Origin: Pseudonocardia thermophila
GTDB lineage: Bacteria > Actinomycetota > Actinomycetes > Mycobacteriales > Pseudonocardiaceae
DNA length: 64,000 bases
Assembly: GCF_900142365.1 (NCBI RefSeq)
Contig: NZ_FRAP01000002.1
Span: 124,001-188,000 of the forward strand
Direction: 5' to 3'
The notes beneath the pieces were generated by a model. That model was given only the letters and a program-made list of their open reading frames with translations. It searched no databases and was not told the DNA's origin. Made by a program: the position numbers and the translations under genes. This document shows positions 46,272 to 54,136 of this stretch, piece after piece. Within the stretch, counting starts at the first letter, position 1, and every line of letters starts with the position of its first letter.

Positions 46272-47123
46272 TCAGCGGGTCGCCGTCACCACGTGGATCG
46301 CGCCGTCGAGCACCACGTCGCCGTCGGCGTCGACGTGGTCGTGGAACACGTCCGTGATCGCGGCGAGCGCGGCGGCGCGGCCGTCCTCATCGAGGGGCGT
46401 AGCGGCGATGCGCATCGGGCCGAAGTCGATCGCCATCTCGGCCGCCGCGGCCGGGGTAAGGCCGCCGCCGAAGCGCATCGGCAGGCGGTGCGCGACGCAC
46501 CGCACCTCGCGCCAGCCCGCACCCTCCAGCAGGCGGGTCGTGGCAGCCGGGTCGTGCAGCGAGAACGCGCCGTGGTCGGGTGCGAGGCCGCCCGGTTCCG
46601 GGATGCCGCGGTCGGTCAGCACCGCGAGCACGGCACCGAGGGGCACGCTGAACAGCGGCGAGGCGGTGCGGTGCTGCCACACCGCGGCCACCAGCCGGGC
46701 TCCCGGCCGGGCGGCCGCAGCGAGCCGGGAGAACGCCGCGTGCGGATCGGCGAAGAACATGACGCCGAACCGCGACAGCACCACGTCGTAGACCTGCTGC
46801 GGTGGCGTCCACGTGGTGACGTCGGCGCACACCCAGTCGATCGGGGCGCCCACGGCGGGGACCGCGGCCGCGGCGTCGAGCAGCGGGGCGGCGATGTCGA
46901 TGCCGGTCACCCGGCCCGAGGGCCCGACGAGCTCAGCCGCCTGCCGGGTGGTCGGCCCGGCCCCGCATCCGACGTCGAGCACGTGCTCGCCCGCGCGCAG
47001 GCCGGCCGCGGCGAACAGCACGGCGGAGACAGGGGCGAACTGCCGGTCCAGCGCCTCGGCGCGCATCAGCCAGCGGGTGACGCGGTCGCCGGTCCAGGCG
47101 TCGGCGGGCGAATCGGTCGTCAC
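46272..47123 (-). CDS. Class I SAM-dependent methyltransferase
   Basis: 283 aa from GTG 47123. Motif I VLDVGCGAGPTTRQ, motif II GRVTGIDIAAPLL and the post-motif SRFGVMFFADPHAAFSRL place it with UbiE/CoQ5-like methyltransferases. TAGGGT lies seven bases before the start (leaderless); the longer frame upstream is a shadow of the YeiH gene. Substrate unknown. Confidence 0.85.
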   Translation of the reverse strand: MTTDSPADAWTGDRVTRWLMRAEALDRQFAPVSAVLFAAAGLRAGEHVLDVGCGAGPTTRQAAELVGPSGRVTGIDIAAPLLDAAAAVPAVGAPIDWVCADVTTWTPPQQVYDVVLSRFGVMFFADPHAAFSRLAAAARPGARLVAAVWQHRTASPLFSVPLGAVLAVLTDRGIPEPGGLAPDHGAFSLHDPAATTRLLEGAGWREVRCVAHRLPMRFGGGLTPAAAAEMAIDFGPMRIAATPLDEDGRAAALAAITDVFHDHVDADGDVVLDGAIHVVTATR

Positions 47124-47158
47124 CCCGCCGACCCTACGGCGGCGGGGCGACGCACCCA

Positions 47159-48265
47159 TCAGGCCCCGAACCCGGAGAAGAGCAGCACCGCCAGGCCCAG
47201 ACCGACCACCAGGTTCACCGCGGTCGCGCTCGCGAACACCCCGACGGGCCGCCAGCCGACCTCCTTCAGCGGAGCCACCCGGAACTCCAGCCCGATCGAG
47301 ACGAACGCGAGGATCAGGAAGATCGTCCGCAGATCGTTCACGCTCGAGATGAGCGGCTTCGCCGCGGCCGAGCCGACGACGGCGGTGAAGACCGTCGCGA
47401 TGATCGACGCAGCGAGGAACCCGAGCACGAACTTGGGGAAGCGCTCCCACAGCTCGCGGCCCCGGCCGCGGCCGATGTCGGCGCGCCGCTCCACCCGCAG
47501 TGCGAACCACGCGGTCAGCGCCACGGCGACGACGCCGAGCAGCGCGTTCTGCGTCGTCTTGACGATCGTGGCGATCTGCAGGGCCTCCTCGCCGACGAGC
47601 GCCCCAGCCGCGCTCACCGCGGCGGTCGTGTCGATGTTGCCGCCGATCCAGGCGCCCGCCACGGGTTGGGCGAGCCCGAGCGCGTCGACCGCGAGCGGCA
47701 ACAGGAAGATCGACGGCAGCGCGAACAGCACCACCATGCTGGCGGTGTAGGCGAGCTGCTCCTTCTTCGCCTGCACGGCGCCCGCCGCGGCGATCGCGGC
47801 GCTCACTCCGCAGATCGACACGGCCGTCGACAACAGCGCGCGCAGCCTGTCGTCGAGGCCCAGGCGGCCGCCGAGCCACCACGTGAAGCCGAAGACGATC
47901 GAGATCAGCAGGAGGGCCTGGACGATCGCCGGACCAGCGGCGCTCACGATCACCGAGAAGTTGATCGAAGCGCCGAGCAGCACCAGACCGGTCTTGATGA
48001 AGAACTCGGTGCGGAAGCCGCCGGCGAGCCGGTCGCGCACACCGAGCTGGGTGAGCACCACGTTGCCGATCAGACCGAGCACGATCGCGTACACCGGGTA
48101 CTCGATCGCGGCGGCGACGTCGCCGAACGCGGTGCCCTCGGTCCACGCGGGCAGACCCTGTTCGAGCAGGCGCACCAGCGCGCCGATAGCGATCACGACG
48201 GCGACGCCGCCGATCACCCAGGAGGTCGAGCTAGCGGTCGTTCGGGTGGTCGGGGCTTCGGTCAT
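47159..48265 (-). CDS. YeiH/UPF0324 putative sulfate/sulfite exporter
   Basis: 368 aa, about ten helices. GLVLLGASINFSVI, STAVSICGVSAAIAAAGAV and GGNIDTTAAVSAAGAL are family motifs. ATG 48265 is taken because it overlaps the stop of the preceding small gene (ATGA). As the last gene of the sulfonate operon it could expel sulfite released from sulfonates. That role is inferred. Confidence 0.87.
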   Translation of the reverse strand: MTEAPTTRTTASSTSWVIGGVAVVIAIGALVRLLEQGLPAWTEGTAFGDVAAAIEYPVYAIVLGLIGNVVLTQLGVRDRLAGGFRTEFFIKTGLVLLGASINFSVIVSAAGPAIVQALLLISIVFGFTWWLGGRLGLDDRLRALLSTAVSICGVSAAIAAAGAVQAKKEQLAYTASMVVLFALPSIFLLPLAVDALGLAQPVAGAWIGGNIDTTAAVSAAGALVGEEALQIATIVKTTQNALLGVVAVALTAWFALRVERRADIGRGRGRELWERFPKFVLGFLAASIIATVFTAVVGSAAAKPLISSVNDLRTIFLILAFVSIGLEFRVAPLKEVGWRPVGVFASATAVNLVVGLGLAVLLFSGFGA

Positions 48266-48531
48266 GGGATCAGCCACCCCGGGATCACGCCCGCGAGCAC
48301 GAGCAGGAGCAGGACGAGGCCGACGATCGTCGCCAGCCAGTCCTCGTTGAGCGCGGTGCGGCGGGCGGCGCCGACCGCGGGGTCGTCGTCGGAGGAGGAC
48401 ACCGTGGATTCCGTTTCCGTGAGGAGGGACAGGGTCGACGGAGGCGGTGTCGAGCTACAGAGTTCGTCGTGGGCGTGCTGCCGGCGCGAGGGCCAGACCT
48501 CCTCCAGGTCCCAGAGCACGGCGGCGGGCAC
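48262..48531 (-). CDS. Small membrane protein with leader-like N-terminus
   Basis: 89 aa. The C-terminal half is one strong helix (WLATIVGLVLLLLVLAGVIPGWLI) and is probably a small partner of the YeiH transporter. The N-terminus DLEEVWPSRRQHAHDELCSS closely repeats the ssu leader peptide (DLERFWPSRRGLAFDEFCR), so a second leader ORF seems to be fused in frame. An internal GTG before SSSDDD could start the membrane protein alone. It begins four bases after the ssuC stop. Confidence 0.65.
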   Translation of the reverse strand: MPAAVLWDLEEVWPSRRQHAHDELCSSTPPPSTLSLLTETESTVSSSDDDPAVGAARRTALNEDWLATIVGLVLLLLVLAGVIPGWLIP

Positions 48532-48535
48532 GGCG

Positions 48536-49429
48536 CTACGAGGCGAGTCCGCGGGCGCGCAGCACCCGACGCTCCAGAGGACGGAAGACCAGCAGTTCGA
48601 TGCCGATGCCGACGATCAGGATGAGGAAGATCGCTGCGATCACGCCCGGCATGTTCGAGAAGTCGCTGCCCTGCTTGAGGTAGGCACCGAGGCCGAAGCC
48701 GAGCAGGGGACCGGCAGCGATGATCTCCGCGGCCATCAGCGAGCGCCACGAGAACGCCCAGCCCTGCTTGCAGCCGGCGAGGTAGCCGGGCAGCGCAGCG
48801 GGCAGCAGGATGTGCCGGGCCGCGGTCAGCCCGCCCGCACCGAGTACCTTGCCCACACGCGGCAGGATCGGCGGGATCTGGTCGATGCCGGCAACGAGAC
48901 CGTTCGCGATCGATGGGATCGAGCCGGCCAGCACGACGAAGTAGATCGTCGCGTCGGTGAGGCCGAACCACAGCACGGCCGCGGGAACCCACGCCACCGA
49001 CGGCAAGCTCTGCATGCCGGTCAGCAGCGGCCCGATCGCTGCGCGCACCACCGCCACGCGGGCCACCAGCAACCCGAGCGGGGTCGCGATGAGCAGCGCG
49101 ATCGCGAAGCCGATGAAGGCGCGGCTGATCGACGTCCACAGGATCGTCCACACCTGGCCGTCGGCCACGGTCGCGGCGAACTCGTCCCACACCGCGGCCG
49201 GGGCGGGCACCTTGAACTCGCTCGTGATCGCCGAGGCCCAGACGATCTGCCAGATCACCACGAACAGGGTCAGCGCCACGAACGGCGGCAGCCAGGTGCT
49301 GAGCAGCTTGCGCCACCACGGGGTGGCGACGACCGTCGGTGTGTCGAGCGCGTCGAGCCCGGCGACGGCGGCGGCATCGGTGTCGGCGCCGGCGTCGTCC
49401 GGTCGCTGTCTCTCCAGATCAAGCGGCAT
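48536..49429 (-). CDS. ssuC: Sulfonate ABC transporter permease
   Basis: 297 aa, about six helices with the permease EAA-like loop AARHILLPAALPGYLAGCKQGWAFSW. It fits the SsuC/TauC branch of binding-protein-dependent permeases. Overlaps ssuB by 11 bases. Taurine, alkanesulfonate or nitrate-type ligands are possible; the sulfur context favours sulfonates. Confidence 0.87.
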   Translation of the reverse strand: MPLDLERQRPDDAGADTDAAAVAGLDALDTPTVVATPWWRKLLSTWLPPFVALTLFVVIWQIVWASAITSEFKVPAPAAVWDEFAATVADGQVWTILWTSISRAFIGFAIALLIATPLGLLVARVAVVRAAIGPLLTGMQSLPSVAWVPAAVLWFGLTDATIYFVVLAGSIPSIANGLVAGIDQIPPILPRVGKVLGAGGLTAARHILLPAALPGYLAGCKQGWAFSWRSLMAAEIIAAGPLLGFGLGAYLKQGSDFSNMPGVIAAIFLILIVGIGIELLVFRPLERRVLRARGLAS

Positions 49430-50198
49430 GGCTCGTGATCACCTCCCGCAGCCGGGCGGTGATCTCCTCGTGCAGCCGTTCAGAGTTGGCGCCGACCGTC
49501 CACTCCCGCACGACCGTGCCGGGCCGCGACGACAGCAGCACCACCCGCTGGGCGAGCCGGACGGCCTCGCGCACATCGTGGGTGACGAACAGGATCGTGA
49601 TGCCGGTGGCCCGCCACACCCTCAGCAGCTCACCCTGCAGCACGTCACGGGTGATGGCGTCGAGCGCGGCGAACGGCTCGTCCATCAGCAGCAGGCCCGG
49701 GGTGTCGGCGTCGGTGACGCTCGTGGCGGCGGCGAGCGCGCGCGCGAGCGCCACCCGCTGGCGCATCCCGCCCGACAGCTCGTGTGGACGCTTGGCGGCC
49801 TGGCCCCCCAACCGCACCAGCTCCAGCAGCTCCTCGGCGCGCGCTCGCCGCTCCTTGCGGCTCATCCCCGCGAGCCGCAACGGCAGTTCGACGTTGCGGC
49901 CCGCGGTGAGCCACGGCAACAGCGCGGACTCCTGGAACATCACCGACGGCCGGGTGGTGCGCACGTCCAGCGTGCCCGACGTCGGCCGGTCCAGGCCCGC
50001 GACCAGGTTGAGCAGGGTCGACTTGCCGCACCCCGAAGCGCCGAGCAGACACACGAACTCGCCCGGCGCGACGGCCAGGTCGATGTCGCGCAGCGCCGTG
50101 ACGGCCGACGGGCCGCTGCCGAACGTCTTGTGGACTCCGGTGAGCGCGACGGCGGGGGTGCGGCGCACGGGTGCCGAGCGCTCCAGGGTGGCGGTCAT
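49419..50198 (-). CDS. ssuB: Sulfonate ABC transporter ATPase
   Basis: 259 aa. Walker A GASGCGKST, Q-loop near VMFQESALLPW, signature LSGGMRQR and Walker B LLLMDEPFAALD are intact. It powers import by SsuC and SsuA. The order A-B-C with seven-base or shorter gaps marks one operon. Confidence 0.9.
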   Translation of the reverse strand: MTATLERSAPVRRTPAVALTGVHKTFGSGPSAVTALRDIDLAVAPGEFVCLLGASGCGKSTLLNLVAGLDRPTSGTLDVRTTRPSVMFQESALLPWLTAGRNVELPLRLAGMSRKERRARAEELLELVRLGGQAAKRPHELSGGMRQRVALARALAAATSVTDADTPGLLLMDEPFAALDAITRDVLQGELLRVWRATGITILFVTHDVREAVRLAQRVVLLSSRPGTVVREWTVGANSERLHEEITARLREVITSHAA

Positions 50199-50205
50199 CG
50201 GTTCC

Positions 50206-51276
50206 TCATCCCTGCTCGTCGAGGCCCGCGGCGTCCACCGCGGGCAGACCGGCGGCCTGCCGCACGTTGTTGAGCGCGGTCAGGTCGACGAAACCGTTCA
50301 GGTCGACCTCCTTCTGCTGCGCGCCCGCAGTGACGCTGTCCTTCGACAGCTGCGGGAACGTCGCGGCGAGGGGGTCGCTCGAGAAGGACAGCTCGCTGAA
50401 GGCGCGGTCGAGCACCGCGGGGGAGAGCGACGAGCCGGTGAACTCCTTGATCGCGTCGTTGGTGACGGTCTTGGCCTCCGCCTGGTTGTTCTGGGCGAAG
50501 TCGATCGCCTTCTGCTCGCCGCGCAGCAGCGCCTCGACCGTCTCCGGGTGCTGCTGCAGGAACTCGGTGCGCACGATCAGCACGGTGGTGGGGAACTGCC
50601 CGCCCGGCCACAGGGTCTTCTCGTCGACGAGCACGTGCGCGCCGGCGTCCACCAGCCGGGAGCTCCACGGCTCCGGCAGCCAGCCGCCCGCGATCTCGCC
50701 GGAGCGGTAGAGATCGAGCGTGCGTGGGTTGTCGAGGTTCTGGACGGTGACCCTGTCCGGACCCTCGCCGATCTCCAGCCCGTTCTCCTTGAGCCACTTC
50801 TTCAGCGCGACGTCCTGGGTGTTGCCGAGCTGCGGCGTCGCGATGATCTTGCCCTTGAGCTGCTCGGGCGCGGTGATGTCGGGGGTGGTGACCAGCTGGG
50901 CCCCGCCGGAGGTGGACCCGGCGATCAGCCGGATCGCCTGGCCGTTCGACTTCGCGAACGCGTTGATCGCGGGGCTGGAGCCGATGAACCCGGCGTCGAG
51001 CGAACCACCGAGCAGCGCCGAGACCTCGTCCGGGCCGGCGTTGAACTGCTGGGTCGTGAGCTTCGTGGCGCCGAGCTCCTCGGCGAAGAAGCCCTTCGCG
51101 TCGCCGATGAGGGCGGGCGCGTGGGTGATGTTCGGGAAGTAGCCGAGCCGCAGCTCGGCGGCCGGGCCGGTCGCGGCCTGCTGGGGGGCGGGCGACTCCG
51201 TGGCGCGGGAGCAGCCGGCCAGCGCGGTGAGGGAGATCAGGGCGGCAACGAGCAGACTTCTGGTGCGCGAGCGCAT
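50206..51276 (-). CDS. ssuA: Sulfonate ABC transporter substrate-binding lipoprotein
   Basis: 356 aa. The signal peptide ends in a lipobox with Cys22 (LTALAGC). The body is an NMT1/OpuAC-type SsuA fold with LRLGYFPNITHAPALIG and GSLDAGFIGSSPAINAFAKS. First full gene of the operon, 150 bases below a cysteine leader ORF. The exact sulfonate is not known. Confidence 0.88.
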   Translation of the reverse strand: MRSRTRSLLVAALISLTALAGCSRATESPAPQQAATGPAAELRLGYFPNITHAPALIGDAKGFFAEELGATKLTTQQFNAGPDEVSALLGGSLDAGFIGSSPAINAFAKSNGQAIRLIAGSTSGGAQLVTTPDITAPEQLKGKIIATPQLGNTQDVALKKWLKENGLEIGEGPDRVTVQNLDNPRTLDLYRSGEIAGGWLPEPWSSRLVDAGAHVLVDEKTLWPGGQFPTTVLIVRTEFLQQHPETVEALLRGEQKAIDFAQNNQAEAKTVTNDAIKEFTGSSLSPAVLDRAFSELSFSSDPLAATFPQLSKDSVTAGAQQKEVDLNGFVDLTALNNVRQAAGLPAVDAAGLDEQG

Positions 51277-51350
51277 GGAAGATCCTCGACGAGTGGTGGA
51301 ATGAGGGGGAATCGACGGTCGGAGATGCGCCTCGGAGGCGCGGTAGATAC

Positions 51351-51398
51351 CTGTGCTGAAGGCGGGGCTGAAGACTGTGCTGAAGGCCGTGCTGTAGG
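51351..51398. repeat. Four 12-bp tandem repeats in the ssu leader region
   Basis: Consensus CTGTGCTGAAGG, four units; units 1 and 3 are identical and units 2 and 4 diverge by a few bases. They lie between the leader-peptide stop and ssuA, inside the transcribed leader. They may act in attenuation or be a slipped repeat. GCGCCT-CGG-AGGCGC just below (near 51328-51342) can form a small hairpin. Confidence 0.7.
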
Positions 51399-51426
51399 GG
51401 ACGAAAAGGCGATCAGCGAGGAGCGA

Positions 51427-51546
51427 TCAGCGACAGAACTCGTCGAAGGCGAGGCCCCGGCGCGACGGCCAGAAGCGCTCGAGGTCCATGACCAGCACGC
51501 GAACCCGCTGCGCGTGTGCGCGCGTCAGAGCGGGGGCGGTCATCAC
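51427..51546 (-). CDS. Putative cysteine leader peptide of the ssu operon
   Basis: 39 codons from GTG 51546 (or ATG 51543; a 20-codon version from ATG 51489 is possible). It ends FWPSRRGLAFDEFCR-stop, with Cys as the next-to-last residue. The position (150 bases before ssuA), size and terminal Cys fit a peptide whose translation senses charged tRNA-Cys. The sequence is unlike the known RRHVDLxR...C leader type. Confidence 0.55.
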   Translation of the reverse strand: MMTAPALTRAHAQRVRVLVMDLERFWPSRRGLAFDEFCR

Positions 51547-51553
51547 GCCGACC

Positions 51554-51582
51554 ATCGTCTGTGAACGGCGCCCCCGATTCAA
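51554..51582 (-). promoter_or_regulatory. Promoter of the ssu leader and operon
   Basis: TTGAAT (complement of 51577-51582), exactly 17 bases, then GACGAT (51559-51554), seven bases before GTG 51546. The geometry is a standard housekeeping promoter giving a leaderless first ORF. Confidence 0.55.
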
Positions 51583-51599
51583 CCGTTCGTCCGAGTCGC

Positions 51600-52166
51600 G
51601 GGATGGTTCGGAAATGTCCGGACAACTGGGTTTATGCAGGTCAGTGCGGCGTGTCGGGTGTGGAGTGACGCAGGTCTCCCGAGAACGCCCCGTTCGGCCC
51701 AATCGGCAACGTCCGTACAGCTGTCCTCGAACGGGTTCGGGGCGTTTCCGGTCCGGTAAGGCCGATCACCGAGAGATCATCCGCGGCCGCGTGTTCCGTG
51801 TGGTGAGATGTGCGCCCGGTGCGGCGGCGAGTCGCGCGTTTAGCCCGGTGAGTCCTGCGCTCGGGCCCGGAGAGTTCGGCATCTGGTCTGGCCATTTCTC
51901 CGTTCGGTGCAGCGAGTTGCACATCTGAGGGGGTTGTTGGGCGCTGACATCTGCCCCCGTCCCGGGACCCTGGCGTCCGGTGCGTGCCGAAATGCGCGAC
52001 TCGCCCGACGGAGCGCGCCTGTCGGGGCATTTGCGGGACTCGCCGTCACGAAAGCCGCAACTCGGCGTCCCGGTAAGGACCACTCGCGGGCCTCGTCGGG
52101 GCAACTCGCCGGGCTCGTCGGGGCAACTCGCGCCCCGGGCTCGGGCCCGACGTCGGATCCCGGGGC
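51600..52166. repeat. Gene-free region of degenerate GCGAGTCGCGC-type repeats
   Basis: No gene is visible here. Words such as GCGAGTCGCGCG (51827-51838), GCGAGTTGCACAT (51912-51924), AATGCGCGACTCGC (51991-52004) and GGGACTCGCC (52036-52045) repeat in both orientations. CTCGTCGGGGCAACTCGC occurs twice, at 52092-52109 and 52114-52131. Eighteen bases at 51821-51838 recur at 62253-62270, so this is a dispersed intergenic repeat. Confidence 0.6.
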
Positions 52167-52886
52167 TCAGCCGGCCCTCCAGCGCACCCGTTCCCGGGCC
52201 AGGGTTTCCCGGTACCTCGCCACGACGAGGTCGGCGACGGCGGGGTGAGCGCCGAGGGGTTCCCCGACGACCGCGCCGGCGGCTGCCGCGGCGCGGGCGA
52301 TCCGATCGGGCAGCAGCCCCGGCGCGAGCACCCACTGCGCGACCGCGATCCGCCGGGCACCGGCCGCCCGCAGCTGGGCGATCGCGTCAGTGACCGACGG
52401 CTCCGCGGTCGCGAAGGCGGCCCGCGCCCCCGCCCAGCCGAACCGGTCCCGCCACTCGGCCGCCGCCGCCGCGACGACGGCGTTGGCCGGCGCGTGCGAC
52501 GACCCCACCCCGGCCAGCACGACGCCCAGAGCGGGATCGTCGAGGGGGCCGGCGACGGCGGCGAGGCGATCGAGCGCCGCCGCCTCGACGGCGGGTCCCA
52601 GTACGTCGGTCACCAGCACCCCGGGCCGCCCGGACCGCGCCACCTCACCCGGCACGTCGACCCGCGCGTGGTAGGCGTGCCCGAGCAGCAGCGGCACCAC
52701 GACCGCCGACGTGACCCCACCGAGCACGTCGCGCAGCCGTGGTGCCGACAGATCGAGGAACGCGGTGCGCACGTCCAGCTCGGGGTGCCGGGCGCGCACC
52801 ACGTCCATCAGCTCGGCGACGGTGGCCGCTGAGCGCGGATCGCGGCTGCCGTGCGCGACCCCGACCAGCGGCGGCGCGGTGGTCAC
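52167..52886 (-). CDS. Sirohydrochlorin chelatase-like protein (CbiX/SirB family)
   Basis: 239 aa with two CbiX halves: VGVAHGSRDPRSAATV with VVVPLLLGHAYHARVDVP in the first, VLAGVGSSHAPANAVV with VAQWVLAPGLLPDRI in the second. It should insert iron into sirohydrochlorin to make siroheme, the cofactor of the sulfite reductase in this operon. GTG 52886 overlaps the cysN stop. Confidence 0.87.
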   Translation of the reverse strand: MTTAPPLVGVAHGSRDPRSAATVAELMDVVRARHPELDVRTAFLDLSAPRLRDVLGGVTSAVVVPLLLGHAYHARVDVPGEVARSGRPGVLVTDVLGPAVEAAALDRLAAVAGPLDDPALGVVLAGVGSSHAPANAVVAAAAAEWRDRFGWAGARAAFATAEPSVTDAIAQLRAAGARRIAVAQWVLAPGLLPDRIARAAAAAGAVVGEPLGAHPAVADLVVARYRETLARERVRWRAG

Positions 52887-54136
52887 GAGACCTGCAGGGG
52901 ATGCCCCACGAGCCCGGCGGCCAGCGTGTTCCCCGACGGCGGATCGATGAGCAGGAAGCTGCCGGTCGCGCGGATCTCGGCGTACGGGTCGACGGGCAGC
53001 GGGTCGGCCGTGCGCAGCGCGACGCGGGCGATGTCGTTGATGCCCAGCTGTTCGGTGCCCTCGACCCAGGCCACCGCGTCGGTGTCGAGCCGCTCGCCGA
53101 GCGCGCCGACGATCACCGGCGTGGTGCGCGTGCCGTGCTTGAGCAGCAGCCGCGCGCCCGGACGCAGCGGCTTGTCCGCCAGCCAGCACAGCGTGGCGTC
53201 CAGCTCGTTCGTCACGGCCGGGGCTGCGCCGGCCGCGGCGAGCAGGTCCCCGCGGGCGATGTCGATGTCGTCGGCGAGCCGCACCGTGATCGAGCGCCCC
53301 GCCCCGGCGGCGGGCAGCGGCCCGTCCGCCGTGTCGACGGACGTGACGCTGGTCCGGATCCCGGCGGGCAGCACGACCACCTCGTCACCGGGCGCGACGG
53401 TGCCGGCGCCGACCTGACCCGCGTACCCGCGGTAGTCGGTGGCGTGGTCGCGGATGACGTACTGCACGGGCATCCGGAACGGCCGATCGATCTCCGGGCC
53501 GGTCACCGGCACCGACTCCAGGTAGCCGAGCAGCGTCGGGCCGTCGTACCAGGGCGTGCGCTCCGAGCGCTCCACCACGTTGTCGCCGACCAGCGCCGAC
53601 ACCGGGATCGTCACCACCGACTCGAACCCCAGCGACGCTGCCAGACCGGCGAAGTCCTTGCCGATCGCGGTGAGCACGGCCTCGTCGTAGTCGACGAGAT
53701 CGATCTTGTTGATGGCCAGCACCAGCCGCGGCACCCGCAGCAGCGCGAGCACGGCGGCGTGCCGGCGGGTCTGCTCGACCACCCCGTGCCGGGCGTCGAC
53801 GAGCAGCACCGCCAGCTCCGCGGTCGACGCTCCGGTGACCGTGTTGCGCGTGTACTGGACGTGCCCGGGCGTGTCGGCCAGCACGAACCCGCGCTTCGGC
53901 GTGGAGAAGTACCGGTACGCGACGTCGATCGTGATGCCCTGCTCGCGCTCGGCGCGCAGCCCGTCGACCAGCAGCGACAGGTCCGGCGTGGCGAGCCCCT
54001 TGTCCACCGACGCCCGGGTGACCGCCTCGATCTGGTCGGCCAACACCGATTTGGTGTCGAAGAGCAGCCGCCCGACCAGCGTCGACTTGCCGTCGTCCAC
54101 CGACCCCGCCGTCGCGAAGCGGAGAAGATCCGTCAT
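52883..54136 (-). CDS. cysN: Sulfate adenylyltransferase subunit 1 (GTPase)
   Basis: 417 aa. GTPase motifs GSVDDGKST, DTPGHVQYTRN and NKIDLVD, followed by two beta-barrel domains as in EF-Tu. It drives APS synthesis by CysD through GTP hydrolysis. No fused APS kinase (CysC) domain is present, consistent with direct APS reduction by CysH. Start overlaps the cysD stop by one base. Confidence 0.94.
   Translation of the reverse strand: MTDLLRFATAGSVDDGKSTLVGRLLFDTKSVLADQIEAVTRASVDKGLATPDLSLLVDGLRAEREQGITIDVAYRYFSTPKRGFVLADTPGHVQYTRNTVTGASTAELAVLLVDARHGVVEQTRRHAAVLALLRVPRLVLAINKIDLVDYDEAVLTAIGKDFAGLAASLGFESVVTIPVSALVGDNVVERSERTPWYDGPTLLGYLESVPVTGPEIDRPFRMPVQYVIRDHATDYRGYAGQVGAGTVAPGDEVVVLPAGIRTSVTSVDTADGPLPAAGAGRSITVRLADDIDIARGDLLAAAGAAPAVTNELDATLCWLADKPLRPGARLLLKHGTRTTPVIVGALGERLDTDAVAWVEGTEQLGINDIARVALRTADPLPVDPYAEIRATGSFLLIDPPSGNTLAAGLVGHPLQVS

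Noticed and set aside
52092-52131. Short direct repeats considered as a CRISPR array
   Set aside because: Only two units with a four-base spacer and no cas genes in the window.
51413-52335. Several 70-190 codon ORFs in the 51.4-52.3 kb gap
   Set aside because: Mutually overlapping, Arg/Ser/Pro-rich, no ribosome sites or domains; only the ssu leader ORF is kept.
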